Shown: one piece after another, positions 46,670-54,740 of the stretch | How positions within the stretch are numbered: position 1 is the stretch's first letter | How the letters are laid out: every line of letters begins with the position of its first letter | DNA from: Streptomyces sp. NBC_01478 | GTDB taxonomy: Bacteria; Actinomycetota; Actinomycetes; Streptomycetales; Streptomycetaceae | Assembly: GCF_036227225.1 (NCBI RefSeq) | Contig: NZ_CP109444.1 | Coordinates: 7,173,501 to 7,237,500, forward strand | Direction: 5' to 3' | Length of the DNA stretch: 64,000 bases | Translations under genes and position numbers: made by a program | The notes under the pieces: generated by a model | What the model saw: the letters and a program-made list of their open reading frames with translations, nothing else | What the model was told of the DNA's origin: nothing | The model's database searches: none

Positions 46670-46775
46670 CTTCCAGTCAACTTACCTTCCCTGCTGGTGT
46701 GTTCGTCAACTGATACCGCCCCTGGGCGAGTTGTCCACGGGGTGTGCGTGGCTCGCGCAACGGTTGTTGCCCCCA

Positions 46776-46797
46776 GGGCACCTCTCGTTCACACCTC
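46776..46797 (+). promoter_or_regulatory. Possible PHO box (two 11-bp units)
   Basis: GGGCACCTCTC followed by GTTCACACCTC. Against the PhoP direct-repeat unit G(G/T)TCAYYY this has one mismatch per unit in the first eight positions. It sits about 47 bp before pstC, in place for phosphate control. Weak evidence on its own. Confidence 0.35.
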
Positions 46798-46843
46798 GGG
46801 GTGGGCATGTCAATCGCGGGCCCGGAGCGTCGGGGCCGTGCCT

Positions 46844-47878
46844 GTGCCGAGACGAACCAGACAGCCGCAGCCCGTGACCGCTCTCGCGGCCGGGCCCGGC
46901 GACGACGTGCCGAGACGCCTGTACGCCGACCCGGGTCTGCCCGACCGGATCTTCCGCGTGGTGCTGCGTTCCGGCGGCACCTTCGTGCTGGGCGTCATGC
47001 TGCTGGTGGGCGGTTTCCTGCTCTACCGGGCCTGGCTGGCGCTGGACAAGGCCGGCTGGTCGTTCCTCACCACCGCCCAATGGGCCCCGGACCAAGGCAA
47101 CTTCGGCATCGCGGCCGTGCTCGTCGGCACCGTGCTGATCGCGATCGTCGCCGTCCTGGTCGCCGTACCGCTGGCCACCGGCGCGGCCCTCTACATCTCG
47201 GAGTACGCGCCGGCCGGGCTGCGCCGGACCCTGATCAGCACCGTCGACCTGATGGCCGCCGTGCCGTCCGTGGTCTACGGCCTGTGGGGCGTGTTCTTCC
47301 TCCAGGACAAGGTGCTGCCGGTCGCCCGCTGGATCTCCACCTACTTCGGGTGGATCCCGGTCTTCGACGTGCGGGGCGCCGACCCGGCCGACCCGCTGGC
47401 GCCCGAGAGCCTCTACACGTCCTCGACGTTCATCGCCGGACTCGTCGTCGGCATGATGATCGCGCCGATCGTCTGCTCGATCATGCGCGAGGTCTTCTCC
47501 CAGGCCCCCGCCGGTGAGCGCGAGGGCGCCTACGCGCTCGGCGCCACCCGCTGGGGCATGATCCGCAGCGTCGTGCTGCCCTTCGGGCGCGGCGGGATGA
47601 TCGGCGGCACCATGCTCGGGCTCGGCCGGGCGCTCGGCGAGACCATCGCCATCTTCATGATCATCTCGGTGACCTTCGACATCCAGTGGCACGTCCTGCA
47701 GTCCGGGACCAGCTCGATCGCCTCGCTGATCGCGCTGCACTACGGCGAGGCCAGCGAGTTCGGCATGTCCGCGCTGATGGCGGCCGGCTTCGCACTGTTC
47801 CTCATGACGCTGATCGTCAACTTCGCGGCCTCCTCCATCGTCGCCCGCTCGCGCTCGGGCGCGACGAGCGACGCCTGA
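46844..47878 (+). CDS. PstC-like ABC permease
   Basis: A 344-residue membrane permease of the phosphate type. An N-terminal helix lies near 40-62, followed by a periplasmic loop (SFLTTAQWAPDQGNFGI) and the permease core with AAVPSVVYGLWGVFFL and the ATPase-contact loop EREGAYALGATRWGMIRSVVLPFGRGG. GTG 46844 is one of three close in-frame GTGs (46838, 46844, 46877); none is clearly best. First gene of the Pst-like block; its partner follows 68 bp later. Confidence 0.88.
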   Translation: MPRRTRQPQPVTALAAGPGDDVPRRLYADPGLPDRIFRVVLRSGGTFVLGVMLLVGGFLLYRAWLALDKAGWSFLTTAQWAPDQGNFGIAAVLVGTVLIAIVAVLVAVPLATGAALYISEYAPAGLRRTLISTVDLMAAVPSVVYGLWGVFFLQDKVLPVARWISTYFGWIPVFDVRGADPADPLAPESLYTSSTFIAGLVVGMMIAPIVCSIMREVFSQAPAGEREGAYALGATRWGMIRSVVLPFGRGGMIGGTMLGLGRALGETIAIFMIISVTFDIQWHVLQSGTSSIASLIALHYGEASEFGMSALMAAGFALFLMTLIVNFAASSIVARSRSGATSDA

Positions 47879-47946
47879 CGGTGACCTCCGTGAGTTCCCC
47901 CGCCCCCGGCACCCGCAGCCCTTACGCCACACAGGAATGAGCGACC

Positions 47947-49221
47947 ATGACCGTTGCCCCTGAAGCGCCCGGCGCGCGTCAGGCGACCGGCCGCCCGCGC
48001 GCCACCCTGCCGGGCCTCGCGCGCACCGCTGTACCGGGCGGGGAGCGCCGCCGCGCCCTGACCCGGCTGCGCGCCACCGACCTGTACGCCGTGGTCGGCG
48101 CCGCCGCCTCCGCGCTGTCGCTGACCTGGCTGCTGTTCGCCTGGCTGCTCCCCTTCGACGGCGCGGTCGGCTTCGTCGTCATGGCCTACGGCCTCTTCCT
48201 GCTGATCTACGCCCTGCTGGTCTCCTTCGACGAGGACGGCCCCGCCGTCGTCGACCGCATCGCGGCAGCGGTCGTACGGTCGATGGGCGTGCTGCTGGTG
48301 GTGATCCTCGCGTTCGTCGTCGTGTACGCGCTGGTCGAGGGCCGCAAGGCGCTGGTGCACCTGAACTTCTTCACCCAGGACATGCACCTGGCAGGACCGC
48401 TGGAGCCGCTCAGCGTGGGCGGCGCGCTGCACGCGGCGGCCGGCACCCTGATCATGATCGCCATCGCGCTGCTGATCACCGTGCCGGCCGGACTGGTCTG
48501 CGCGGTGTTCCTCACCGAAGTGCCCGGCGGCTACGCCCGGTTCGTGCGCACCATCGTCGAGGCGATGACCGCGCTGCCGTCGATCGTCGCCGGCCTGTTC
48601 ATCTACGCCACCGTGATCCTGGGCCTGGGTCTGGGGCAGTCCGGTCTCGCCGCCGGTCTCGCGCTCTCGGTGATGATGCTGCCGATCATCATCCGGGCCG
48701 CCGACGTCGTGATCCGGCTGGTGCCCGGCACCCTGCGCGAGGCCAGTTACGCGATGGGGACCAGCCGTTGGCGCACGGTGTGGCACGTCGTCCTGCCGAC
48801 CTGCCGCTCGGGTCTGACCACCGCCGTGATCCTCGGCACCGCGCGCGGTATCGGCGAGACCTCCCCGGTGCTGCTGACCTCGGGCTACACCAACGACCTC
48901 AACCTCAACCCGCTGCACGACCCGATGGTCTCGCTGCCGCTGGTCACCTTCGAGTTCGTCAAGTCGCCCGAGCCGAACATGATTTCGCGCGGTTTCGGCA
49001 CCGCGGCCCTGCTGATGACGCTGGTGCTGCTGCTGTTCGTCGCCGCGCGCATCGTCGGCGGCCGGGGGCCGGGCCAGTTGAGCCGCCGTCAGGAACACCG
49101 GCGCGTCCTCGCGTCGCAGCGTGACGCGCGTCGATTCGCCGGCCGCCCGGCCGCCTCCGCTTCCACGCCTCCGTCGATCCCGAGCCCCAACGCCCTTACC
49201 GACAACGGGAGTTCGTCGTGA
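47947..49221 (+). CDS. PstA-like ABC permease
   Basis: A 424-residue permease, longer than usual PstA (about 300) owing to a 60-residue N-terminal extension and a soluble C-terminal tail. Core blocks: MTALPSIVAGLFIYATVILGLG and LREASYAMGTSRWRTVWHVVLPTCRSGL (coupling loop). The periplasmic region before the core reads FFTQDMHLAGPLEPLSVGGALHAAAGT. AGGAA sits 10 bases before ATG. GTGA overlap with the binding protein gene. Confidence 0.88.
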   Translation: MTVAPEAPGARQATGRPRATLPGLARTAVPGGERRRALTRLRATDLYAVVGAAASALSLTWLLFAWLLPFDGAVGFVVMAYGLFLLIYALLVSFDEDGPAVVDRIAAAVVRSMGVLLVVILAFVVVYALVEGRKALVHLNFFTQDMHLAGPLEPLSVGGALHAAAGTLIMIAIALLITVPAGLVCAVFLTEVPGGYARFVRTIVEAMTALPSIVAGLFIYATVILGLGLGQSGLAAGLALSVMMLPIIIRAADVVIRLVPGTLREASYAMGTSRWRTVWHVVLPTCRSGLTTAVILGTARGIGETSPVLLTSGYTNDLNLNPLHDPMVSLPLVTFEFVKSPEPNMISRGFGTAALLMTLVLLLFVAARIVGGRGPGQLSRRQEHRRVLASQRDARRFAGRPAASASTPPSIPSPNALTDNGSSS

Positions 49222-50927
49222 AACCCGCCACTCGTCTCCGTCTGGCGGCCACCGTGCTGTCACTGCTGTGCGCCGTGCTCGCAGCCCAACCGCCGTCCGC
49301 CGCGGCCGCCTCCTACGCGAAGATCACCGGCTCCGGTTCGACCTGGAGCTCCAACGCGGTCCAGCAGTGGGTCCGCAACGTCAAGGCCAACTACGGCATG
49401 ACGGTGAACTTCTCGGCCAACGGCTCCTCCCAGGGCCGCCAGCAGTTCAAGAACAACACCGTCGACTTCGCCGTCTCCGAGATCCCCTACGGCCTCAAGG
49501 AACAGGGCGTCACCGAGGTGCCGCCGAGCCGCGGCTACGCCTACATGCCGATCGTGGCCGGCGGTACGGCGTTCATGTACAACCTCAAGATCAACGGCAA
49601 AATGGTCACCAATCTGCGGCTCTCCGGGGACGTACTGACCAAGATCTTCACGGGGAAGATCACCCGCTGGAACGACCCCGCGATCTCCGCCGACAACCCG
49701 GGCCTGACCATGCCGGCCCGCGCGATCGTCCCGGTCGTCCGCTCCGACGGCTCGGGCACCAGCGCGCAGTTCACCACCTGGATGTCCAAGCAGTACCCCG
49801 CCCTGTGGAGCGACTACTGCTCCCGCACCGGGCGCGGCAGCGGCAACTGCGGCATGACCTCGTTCTACCCGCTGCTCAGCGGCTCCACGATGGTCTCCAA
49901 GTCGGGCTCGCTCGGCGTCTCCGGGCATGTCCGCCAGCCCTCCGGCGAGGGCGCGATCACCTACGTCGAGTACTCCTACGCCAAGAACACCGGCTTCCCG
50001 GTGGCCAAGGTGCTCAACAAGGACAACTACTACGTCGAGCCGACCGCGGCGAGCGTGGCGGTGGCCCTGACCAAGGCCGAGATCAACCAGAACCAGCAGT
50101 CCTCGAACTACCTCACCCAGATCCTCGACAGCGTCTACACCAACGCCGACGCCCGCACCTATCCGCTCTCCAGCTACAGCTACATGATCCTGCCGACGAA
50201 GGTGGAGGCGGGCTTCACCGCGGCCAAGGGCAACTCCCTCGGCACGTTCGCCCGTTACTTCCTGTGCGACGGACAGCAGCAGGCGGACGACCTGGGCTAC
50301 TCGCCGCTGCCGAAGAACCTCGTCGAGGCGGGCTTCGAGCAGATCCGCAAGGTCCCCGGCGCTCCCACGGGCTCGATCAACATCAACGACTGCCGCAACC
50401 CCACCTTCTCCGGCGGCGTCAACACCCTGATCAAGAACGCCCCTTACCCCAAGTCCTGCGACAAGAAGGGGACGACGCAGTGCACCACCGGCACGGCCGG
50501 CGCGGCGGGCACCGACACCCCGGTGAAGCCCGCCGCCAACGGCGGTAGCACCTCCGGCGGCTCCAACTCCTCTACCGGCGGCTCGACTTCGGGCGGTTCC
50601 TCCGCCACGGGCGGCACCGCGGGCACGGACACCGACGGTGACGGCACGCCCGACAGCACCGCGAGCGCCGCGGCCGGCGGCACCTCCGGGGCGTCGATCG
50701 ACCCCGACACCGGTGAGGTGGTCAGCGGTGACGGAACGGGGGCGGGCACCGGCTCCGGCGACACGTCCGTCGTGGCCAACCCCGTGGCGCTCGCCTCCGA
50801 CAACAGCCTCGGGATGCGCGGCGCCCTGATGGCCCTGTCGGCCGTACTGCTGCTCGCGGTGGTCGTCGGACCACCGCTCACCGCGCGGATGCTGGCGGCC
50901 CGCTCGCGCCGCAAGAGGGAGTTCTGA
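49218..50927 (+). CDS. PstS-like binding protein with C-terminal membrane anchor
   Basis: A 569-residue exported protein. Signal peptide about 1-30 (AAAA). The PstS-type domain spans about 33-410, with the anion-binding loops GSGSTWSS, NGSSQGRQQF and RSDGSGTS. The pocket Asp of PstS (in DF-A-SD) is replaced by Glu here: DFAVSEIP. A Gly/Ser/Thr-rich linker (about 425-525) leads to one helix (ALMALSAVLLLAVVVGPPL) and a basic tail RSRRKREF. So the binding domain is tethered to the membrane by its C-terminus instead of being a lipoprotein. Confidence 0.85.
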   Translation: MKPATRLRLAATVLSLLCAVLAAQPPSAAAASYAKITGSGSTWSSNAVQQWVRNVKANYGMTVNFSANGSSQGRQQFKNNTVDFAVSEIPYGLKEQGVTEVPPSRGYAYMPIVAGGTAFMYNLKINGKMVTNLRLSGDVLTKIFTGKITRWNDPAISADNPGLTMPARAIVPVVRSDGSGTSAQFTTWMSKQYPALWSDYCSRTGRGSGNCGMTSFYPLLSGSTMVSKSGSLGVSGHVRQPSGEGAITYVEYSYAKNTGFPVAKVLNKDNYYVEPTAASVAVALTKAEINQNQQSSNYLTQILDSVYTNADARTYPLSSYSYMILPTKVEAGFTAAKGNSLGTFARYFLCDGQQQADDLGYSPLPKNLVEAGFEQIRKVPGAPTGSININDCRNPTFSGGVNTLIKNAPYPKSCDKKGTTQCTTGTAGAAGTDTPVKPAANGGSTSGGSNSSTGGSTSGGSSATGGTAGTDTDGDGTPDSTASAAAGGTSGASIDPDTGEVVSGDGTGAGTGSGDTSVVANPVALASDNSLGMRGALMALSAVLLLAVVVGPPLTARMLAARSRRKREF

Positions 50928-53389
50928 TGAGACGGCTGACGACACGGACGGCGTCCGGCCGCCGGCGGGTGACCGCGGGCGTGGGCTGCCTGGTGTCCGC
51001 GCTGCTGCTGGCGGTGCTGCCGCTGCCCCACGGAGCGGACCGGGCGCAGGCGGCGACCACCGAGACGTCGGCGGTGACCAAGAGCGGGACGAAGGGGCCG
51101 TACGACGACTTCTCCGGGCTCAAGGTCACCGTCCACCAGACGCAGGACCTGACCGGGCAGGGCGTGCGGGTGACCTGGACGGGCGGTGCGCCGTCCGACA
51201 ACTCGTACTCGAACTTCCTGTCGGTCATGCAGTGCTGGGGCGACGAGGCGTCCGGACCGGACCGTACCCAGTGCGAGTACGGACTGGCGGCGGGCGCGCA
51301 GTCGGGGAACGGCCGGTATGTGTTCCAGGGCGGCTCCACGGTCGGTGACCCGCTGGAGACCGAGTCCGGGACACCGGTGGACCGCAACGGCACGCACTAC
51401 GCGCCGTTCCGGCCGGTCGAGGGGCAGGGCGACCCGACCACGAGCGGCACCGACATCACGTACTTCAACGACGGGGACACCAACGCCGTCGCGTTCCTGC
51501 CGAACGACGGCGACGGCGGCGGCGACATGTCGTTCGAGCTGAAGTCGGCCGTGGAACAGCCCGCCCTGGGCTGCGGCGCGCGCACCACGGCGGCCGGCGC
51601 GATCCAGCCGTGCTGGCTGGTGGTGGTGCCGCGCGGCACCCACAACGCGAGCGGGGCCGTGTACCGGTCCGGTGACGTGGTCTCCTCCTCGCTCAGCCGG
51701 TCGAACTGGAACCAGCGCATCGTGTTCCCGCTCGGCTTCGCGCCGGTCACGGACAACTGCGACCCGGACAAGCCCGAGCGCGGAATCATGGGCTCCGAAC
51801 TGGCCACCGACGCCGTCACGTCCTGGCAGAGCGCGCTGTGCAGGACCGGCACCTACCGCTTCAACTACACCCAGTCCGGGGAGCAGCAGGCCCGGGACGC
51901 GGTGACCTCGGGCGACTCGCTCGCGGGGCTCGCCATGACGGTGGATCCCGTAGAACCGGTCGACGGGGCGCCCGAGGTGGTGCACGCGCCGGTCGCGGTC
52001 ACCGGGCTGACGATCGGGTTCGTCTGGATGTACGACGTCACGGGCGGCAGCCGGCCCCTGCCGGAACTCAAGCTCGACCAGCGACTGCTGGCCAAGGTGC
52101 TCACCCAGTCCTATCCCCTCAGCCTGGTCAAGCCCGGCGACAAGGTCCCCGCCCATCTCGCCGGCAACCCGCAGTCCATCGTCAAGGACCCCGAATTCCT
52201 CCGGCTCAACCCCGGCCTCGCGGACCAGGCGGCCGCCAACACCCCGTTCGGTCTCGCCGTCACCGTGGACAACACCGACTCCGCGAACCTGGTGTGGAAA
52301 TACATTCTGGCGAACGCCGACGCGAAGGACTTCCTCGCCGGGAAAGCCGACCCGTGGGGAATGAAGGTGAACCCCTCGTACGGGAACGGGGTGATATCGG
52401 ATTCCCTCGACTTCTTCCCCAAGACGGACCTCACACCCACCACCACCGCGTGCGGGGGCGGCTATCCCGACATCACCTACAACGGCCTCGACGTGGTCCC
52501 CTACATGAACGACATGCACGACGCGGCGCTGAAGATCCGCCGCGGTTCCATCGGCACCGCGTACAACTGCGACACCACGACCACCCCGCCGAAGCCGGCC
52601 GCGCTGGACCGCCCGATCCCCACCCAGCAGCGCCAGTTCGGCATCGTCGACAACGCGTCCGCGACGCGCTACCTGCTCGGTGCCGCCGCCCTGCCGAACG
52701 CGGACGGGGACTACGTCAAGCCGACCAACGAGTCCCTGCTCAAGGCGGTCGCCGAGATGCCCGACTCGGACGTGGCCGGCGTCAAGGCGCCCGACCCCGG
52801 AACGATGAAGGACGGCGCCTATCCGCTGACCGCCGTGGTCTACGCGGCGGCCTCGCTCGACCAGGCGAAGGACGCCCGCCTCGACTACGCCAAGGTGATG
52901 CGCTACGCGGCCGGCGACGGCCAGACCCAGGGCACCGTCAAGGGCCAACTGCCGTACGGATACGCCCCGTTGCCCGCGGCACTGCGCACCCGGGCGAAGC
53001 AGGCGGCGGACAGGCTGGAGAAGGGCGTACCGGACGCCGACGAGTCCTCCGGCGGCTCCACAGGCGGCGACGACATCAGCGGCACCGGTGGCGGCGGCAC
53101 GGCGGCGGGCGGCACGGACGGCGGCACCACCGGCGCCGTCGGCACCGGCTCCACCGGGACACCGGGCGCCACCGCCGACGCCTCCGGCACCGCCCGGCCC
53201 TCCACCGCCCCGACGGAGACCGACCCGGCCAAGCAGAACGTGGCCCAGTCCGGCGGCCACACCCCGTCCGAGGTGCTCGGGATCGTCCGCTGGGTCCTGC
53301 TCGGCGTCCTCGTCGCGGGCGGAGCGGCCGCCCTCGCCGGCCCGGTCCTGCTGCGCTTCTCGACCCGCCGCAAGGCGGCCGCCGGCTGA
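50927..53389 (+). CDS. Large exported protein with PstS-like region and C-terminal anchor
   Basis: An 820-residue exported protein; signal peptide to about residue 42 (AQA). The N-terminal domain reads LKVTVHQTQDLTGQGVRVTWTGGAPSDN then VMQCWGD with Cys in pairs. From about 300, PstS-like features appear (LPELKLDQRLLAKVLTQSYP; NTPFGLAVTVDNT). A Gly/Thr-rich linker (about 705-770) precedes a C-terminal helix and FSTRRKAAAG. TGATG junction with the preceding gene. A divergent second binding protein or co-receptor; no exact family recalled. Confidence 0.7.
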   Translation: MRRLTTRTASGRRRVTAGVGCLVSALLLAVLPLPHGADRAQAATTETSAVTKSGTKGPYDDFSGLKVTVHQTQDLTGQGVRVTWTGGAPSDNSYSNFLSVMQCWGDEASGPDRTQCEYGLAAGAQSGNGRYVFQGGSTVGDPLETESGTPVDRNGTHYAPFRPVEGQGDPTTSGTDITYFNDGDTNAVAFLPNDGDGGGDMSFELKSAVEQPALGCGARTTAAGAIQPCWLVVVPRGTHNASGAVYRSGDVVSSSLSRSNWNQRIVFPLGFAPVTDNCDPDKPERGIMGSELATDAVTSWQSALCRTGTYRFNYTQSGEQQARDAVTSGDSLAGLAMTVDPVEPVDGAPEVVHAPVAVTGLTIGFVWMYDVTGGSRPLPELKLDQRLLAKVLTQSYPLSLVKPGDKVPAHLAGNPQSIVKDPEFLRLNPGLADQAAANTPFGLAVTVDNTDSANLVWKYILANADAKDFLAGKADPWGMKVNPSYGNGVISDSLDFFPKTDLTPTTTACGGGYPDITYNGLDVVPYMNDMHDAALKIRRGSIGTAYNCDTTTTPPKPAALDRPIPTQQRQFGIVDNASATRYLLGAAALPNADGDYVKPTNESLLKAVAEMPDSDVAGVKAPDPGTMKDGAYPLTAVVYAAASLDQAKDARLDYAKVMRYAAGDGQTQGTVKGQLPYGYAPLPAALRTRAKQAADRLEKGVPDADESSGGSTGGDDISGTGGGGTAAGGTDGGTTGAVGTGSTGTPGATADASGTARPSTAPTETDPAKQNVAQSGGHTPSEVLGIVRWVLLGVLVAGGAAALAGPVLLRFSTRRKAAAG

Positions 53390-53404
53390 GCTGTTCGGAG
53401 TTTC

Positions 53405-53442
53405 CGGATTTCCCGGGGCGCATTCCGGCCCCGGGAAATCCG
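53405..53442. terminator. Terminator hairpin inside Pst-like block
   Basis: Perfect 14-bp stem (53405-53418 with 53429-53442), 10-base loop, 15 bases after the stop codon. Confidence 0.88.
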
Positions 53443-53612
53443 CACACCGCCAGGTGAATTCCCTTGGAGTCACTTAGGAAATGGAGCCGTAACCTGATGA
53501 CCGGCTGGAATTAGTGGTCCCGGGACCCGACTCTACGGAATCGTTCTGCGTGGCCGGTCGACGAGCCGGCGGCGAAATGGATCCGGATGAAAGAGATCCG
53601 GATTCCGTGTGC

Positions 53613-53639
53613 ACGTCCTTTGCTTGTACGTCCTTTGCT
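53613..53639 (+). repeat. Direct repeat upstream of third binding protein
   Basis: ACGTCCTTTGCT occurs twice, start to start 15 bp apart, 29 bp before the start codon. Just upstream ATCCGGAT also occurs twice (53581 and 53597). This small promoter region is likely regulated. Confidence 0.55.
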
Positions 53640-53667
53640 CGATCCGTTTCCACGGAGGAGAACTCAA

Positions 53668-54642
53668 GTGAACGTCAAGACCAGCCTGCGTATCGGTGCC
53701 GGTGTCGGTGCGGTCGCCCTGGGCCTCGGTGTCCTGGCCGCCCCCGCCTACGCGGACCCCAGCTCGGCGACCGACTACCGCCAGCTCGCCGGTGTCGGCT
53801 CCGACACGACCCAGGACGTCGTGAACGCCCTGGGCGACGCGATCACGAACTCCAGCGGCAAGGTCGTCGCCTCCTGGAACGCCACCGGCACGGCCACGGT
53901 CAAGACCAAGGCGACCGGCTGTGAGATCGCCCGCCCCGACGGCTCCGGCGCCGGCATCACGGCCCTCAACACCGCGCTGGACGGCTCCACCGGCTGTGTG
54001 GACTTCGCCCGCTCCTCGCGCGGCCCGAACAACACCACCACCACGGACCTGACCTTCATCCCGTACGCGAAGGACGCGGTGTCCTGGGTGAAGCAGGACG
54101 GCAGCGCGCTCCCCGACAACCTGACGACCGCCCAGCTCAAGGCGATCTACGAGTGCACCCTGACCACGCTCAACGGTGTCACCCTCACCCCGGTCCTGCC
54201 CCAGTCGGCCTCGGGCACCCGCGCCTTCTTCCTCAGCTCCATCGGCGTGACGGCCCCCGGCTCCTGCGTCACCTCGGGCTCCACGATCCAGGAGAACGAC
54301 GGCTCGGCCGTCGACAGCGCCGGCGACATCTTCCCGTACTCGGTGGCCCAGTACACCGCCCAGGAGAGCCTCGTCGTCGACGACCGCCGCGGCGACGCCG
54401 TGCTCGGCTCCGTCAACGGCGCGGCCGCCCGCAACGACGACCTGACGCTCAACCTGGACTTCCCCTACCTGCGGAACGTCTACAACGTCGTCCCGACCGC
54501 CAAGCTGTCGGACGCCCTGATCGCGGCCACCTTCGTGGGCACCGGCTCGGCGGTCTGCCAGAACTCCTCCGTCATCACCACCTACGGCTTCGGCGCCCTC
54601 GGCGCCGACTGCGGCAGCACGACCCTCAAGGGCGAGAGCTGA
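53668..54642 (+). CDS. Secreted PstS-like binding protein
   Basis: A 324-residue secreted protein with a signal peptide cut at APAYA-DP (about residue 27) and no membrane anchor. The fold resembles PstS (GVGSDTTQDVVNALGDAI; LTTAQLKAIYECT; a late NVYNVVPTAKLSDALI). The anion loops have changed: DFARSSRGP in place of DF-A-SD and QSASGTRA in place of RSDGSGT, so the ligand may not be phosphate. GGAGGAG lies 7 bases before the GTG. It has its own promoter and is bracketed by two strong terminators. Confidence 0.8.
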   Translation: MNVKTSLRIGAGVGAVALGLGVLAAPAYADPSSATDYRQLAGVGSDTTQDVVNALGDAITNSSGKVVASWNATGTATVKTKATGCEIARPDGSGAGITALNTALDGSTGCVDFARSSRGPNNTTTTDLTFIPYAKDAVSWVKQDGSALPDNLTTAQLKAIYECTLTTLNGVTLTPVLPQSASGTRAFFLSSIGVTAPGSCVTSGSTIQENDGSAVDSAGDIFPYSVAQYTAQESLVVDDRRGDAVLGSVNGAAARNDDLTLNLDFPYLRNVYNVVPTAKLSDALIAATFVGTGSAVCQNSSVITTYGFGALGADCGSTTLKGES

Positions 54643-54665
54643 TCACCGTCCAGTAGCCGAGCGAC

Positions 54666-54692
54666 GGCCGGGCACCCACGGGGTGCCCGGCC
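54666..54692. terminator. Terminator hairpin after secreted binding protein
   Basis: A 12-bp perfect stem (54666-54677 with 54681-54692) with an ACG loop. Confidence 0.88.
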
Positions 54693-54740
54693 CTGTCGGC
54701 GTATTCATCCACGACCCGAACCCCGTGGGGGGACCACCAC

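Noticed and set aside
47881..47940. Nineteen-codon frame between pstC and pstA starting GTGACC
   Set aside because: Too short, no ribosome site of its own, no recognisable feature; could only be a leader peptide and nothing supports that.
50444..53473. 1009-codon minus-strand frame across the second binding-type protein gene
   Set aside because: Shadow of a GC-rich gene; composition is Arg/Gly/Val-biased, with no domain, and the plus-strand gene has a signal peptide, an anchor helix and coupled start.
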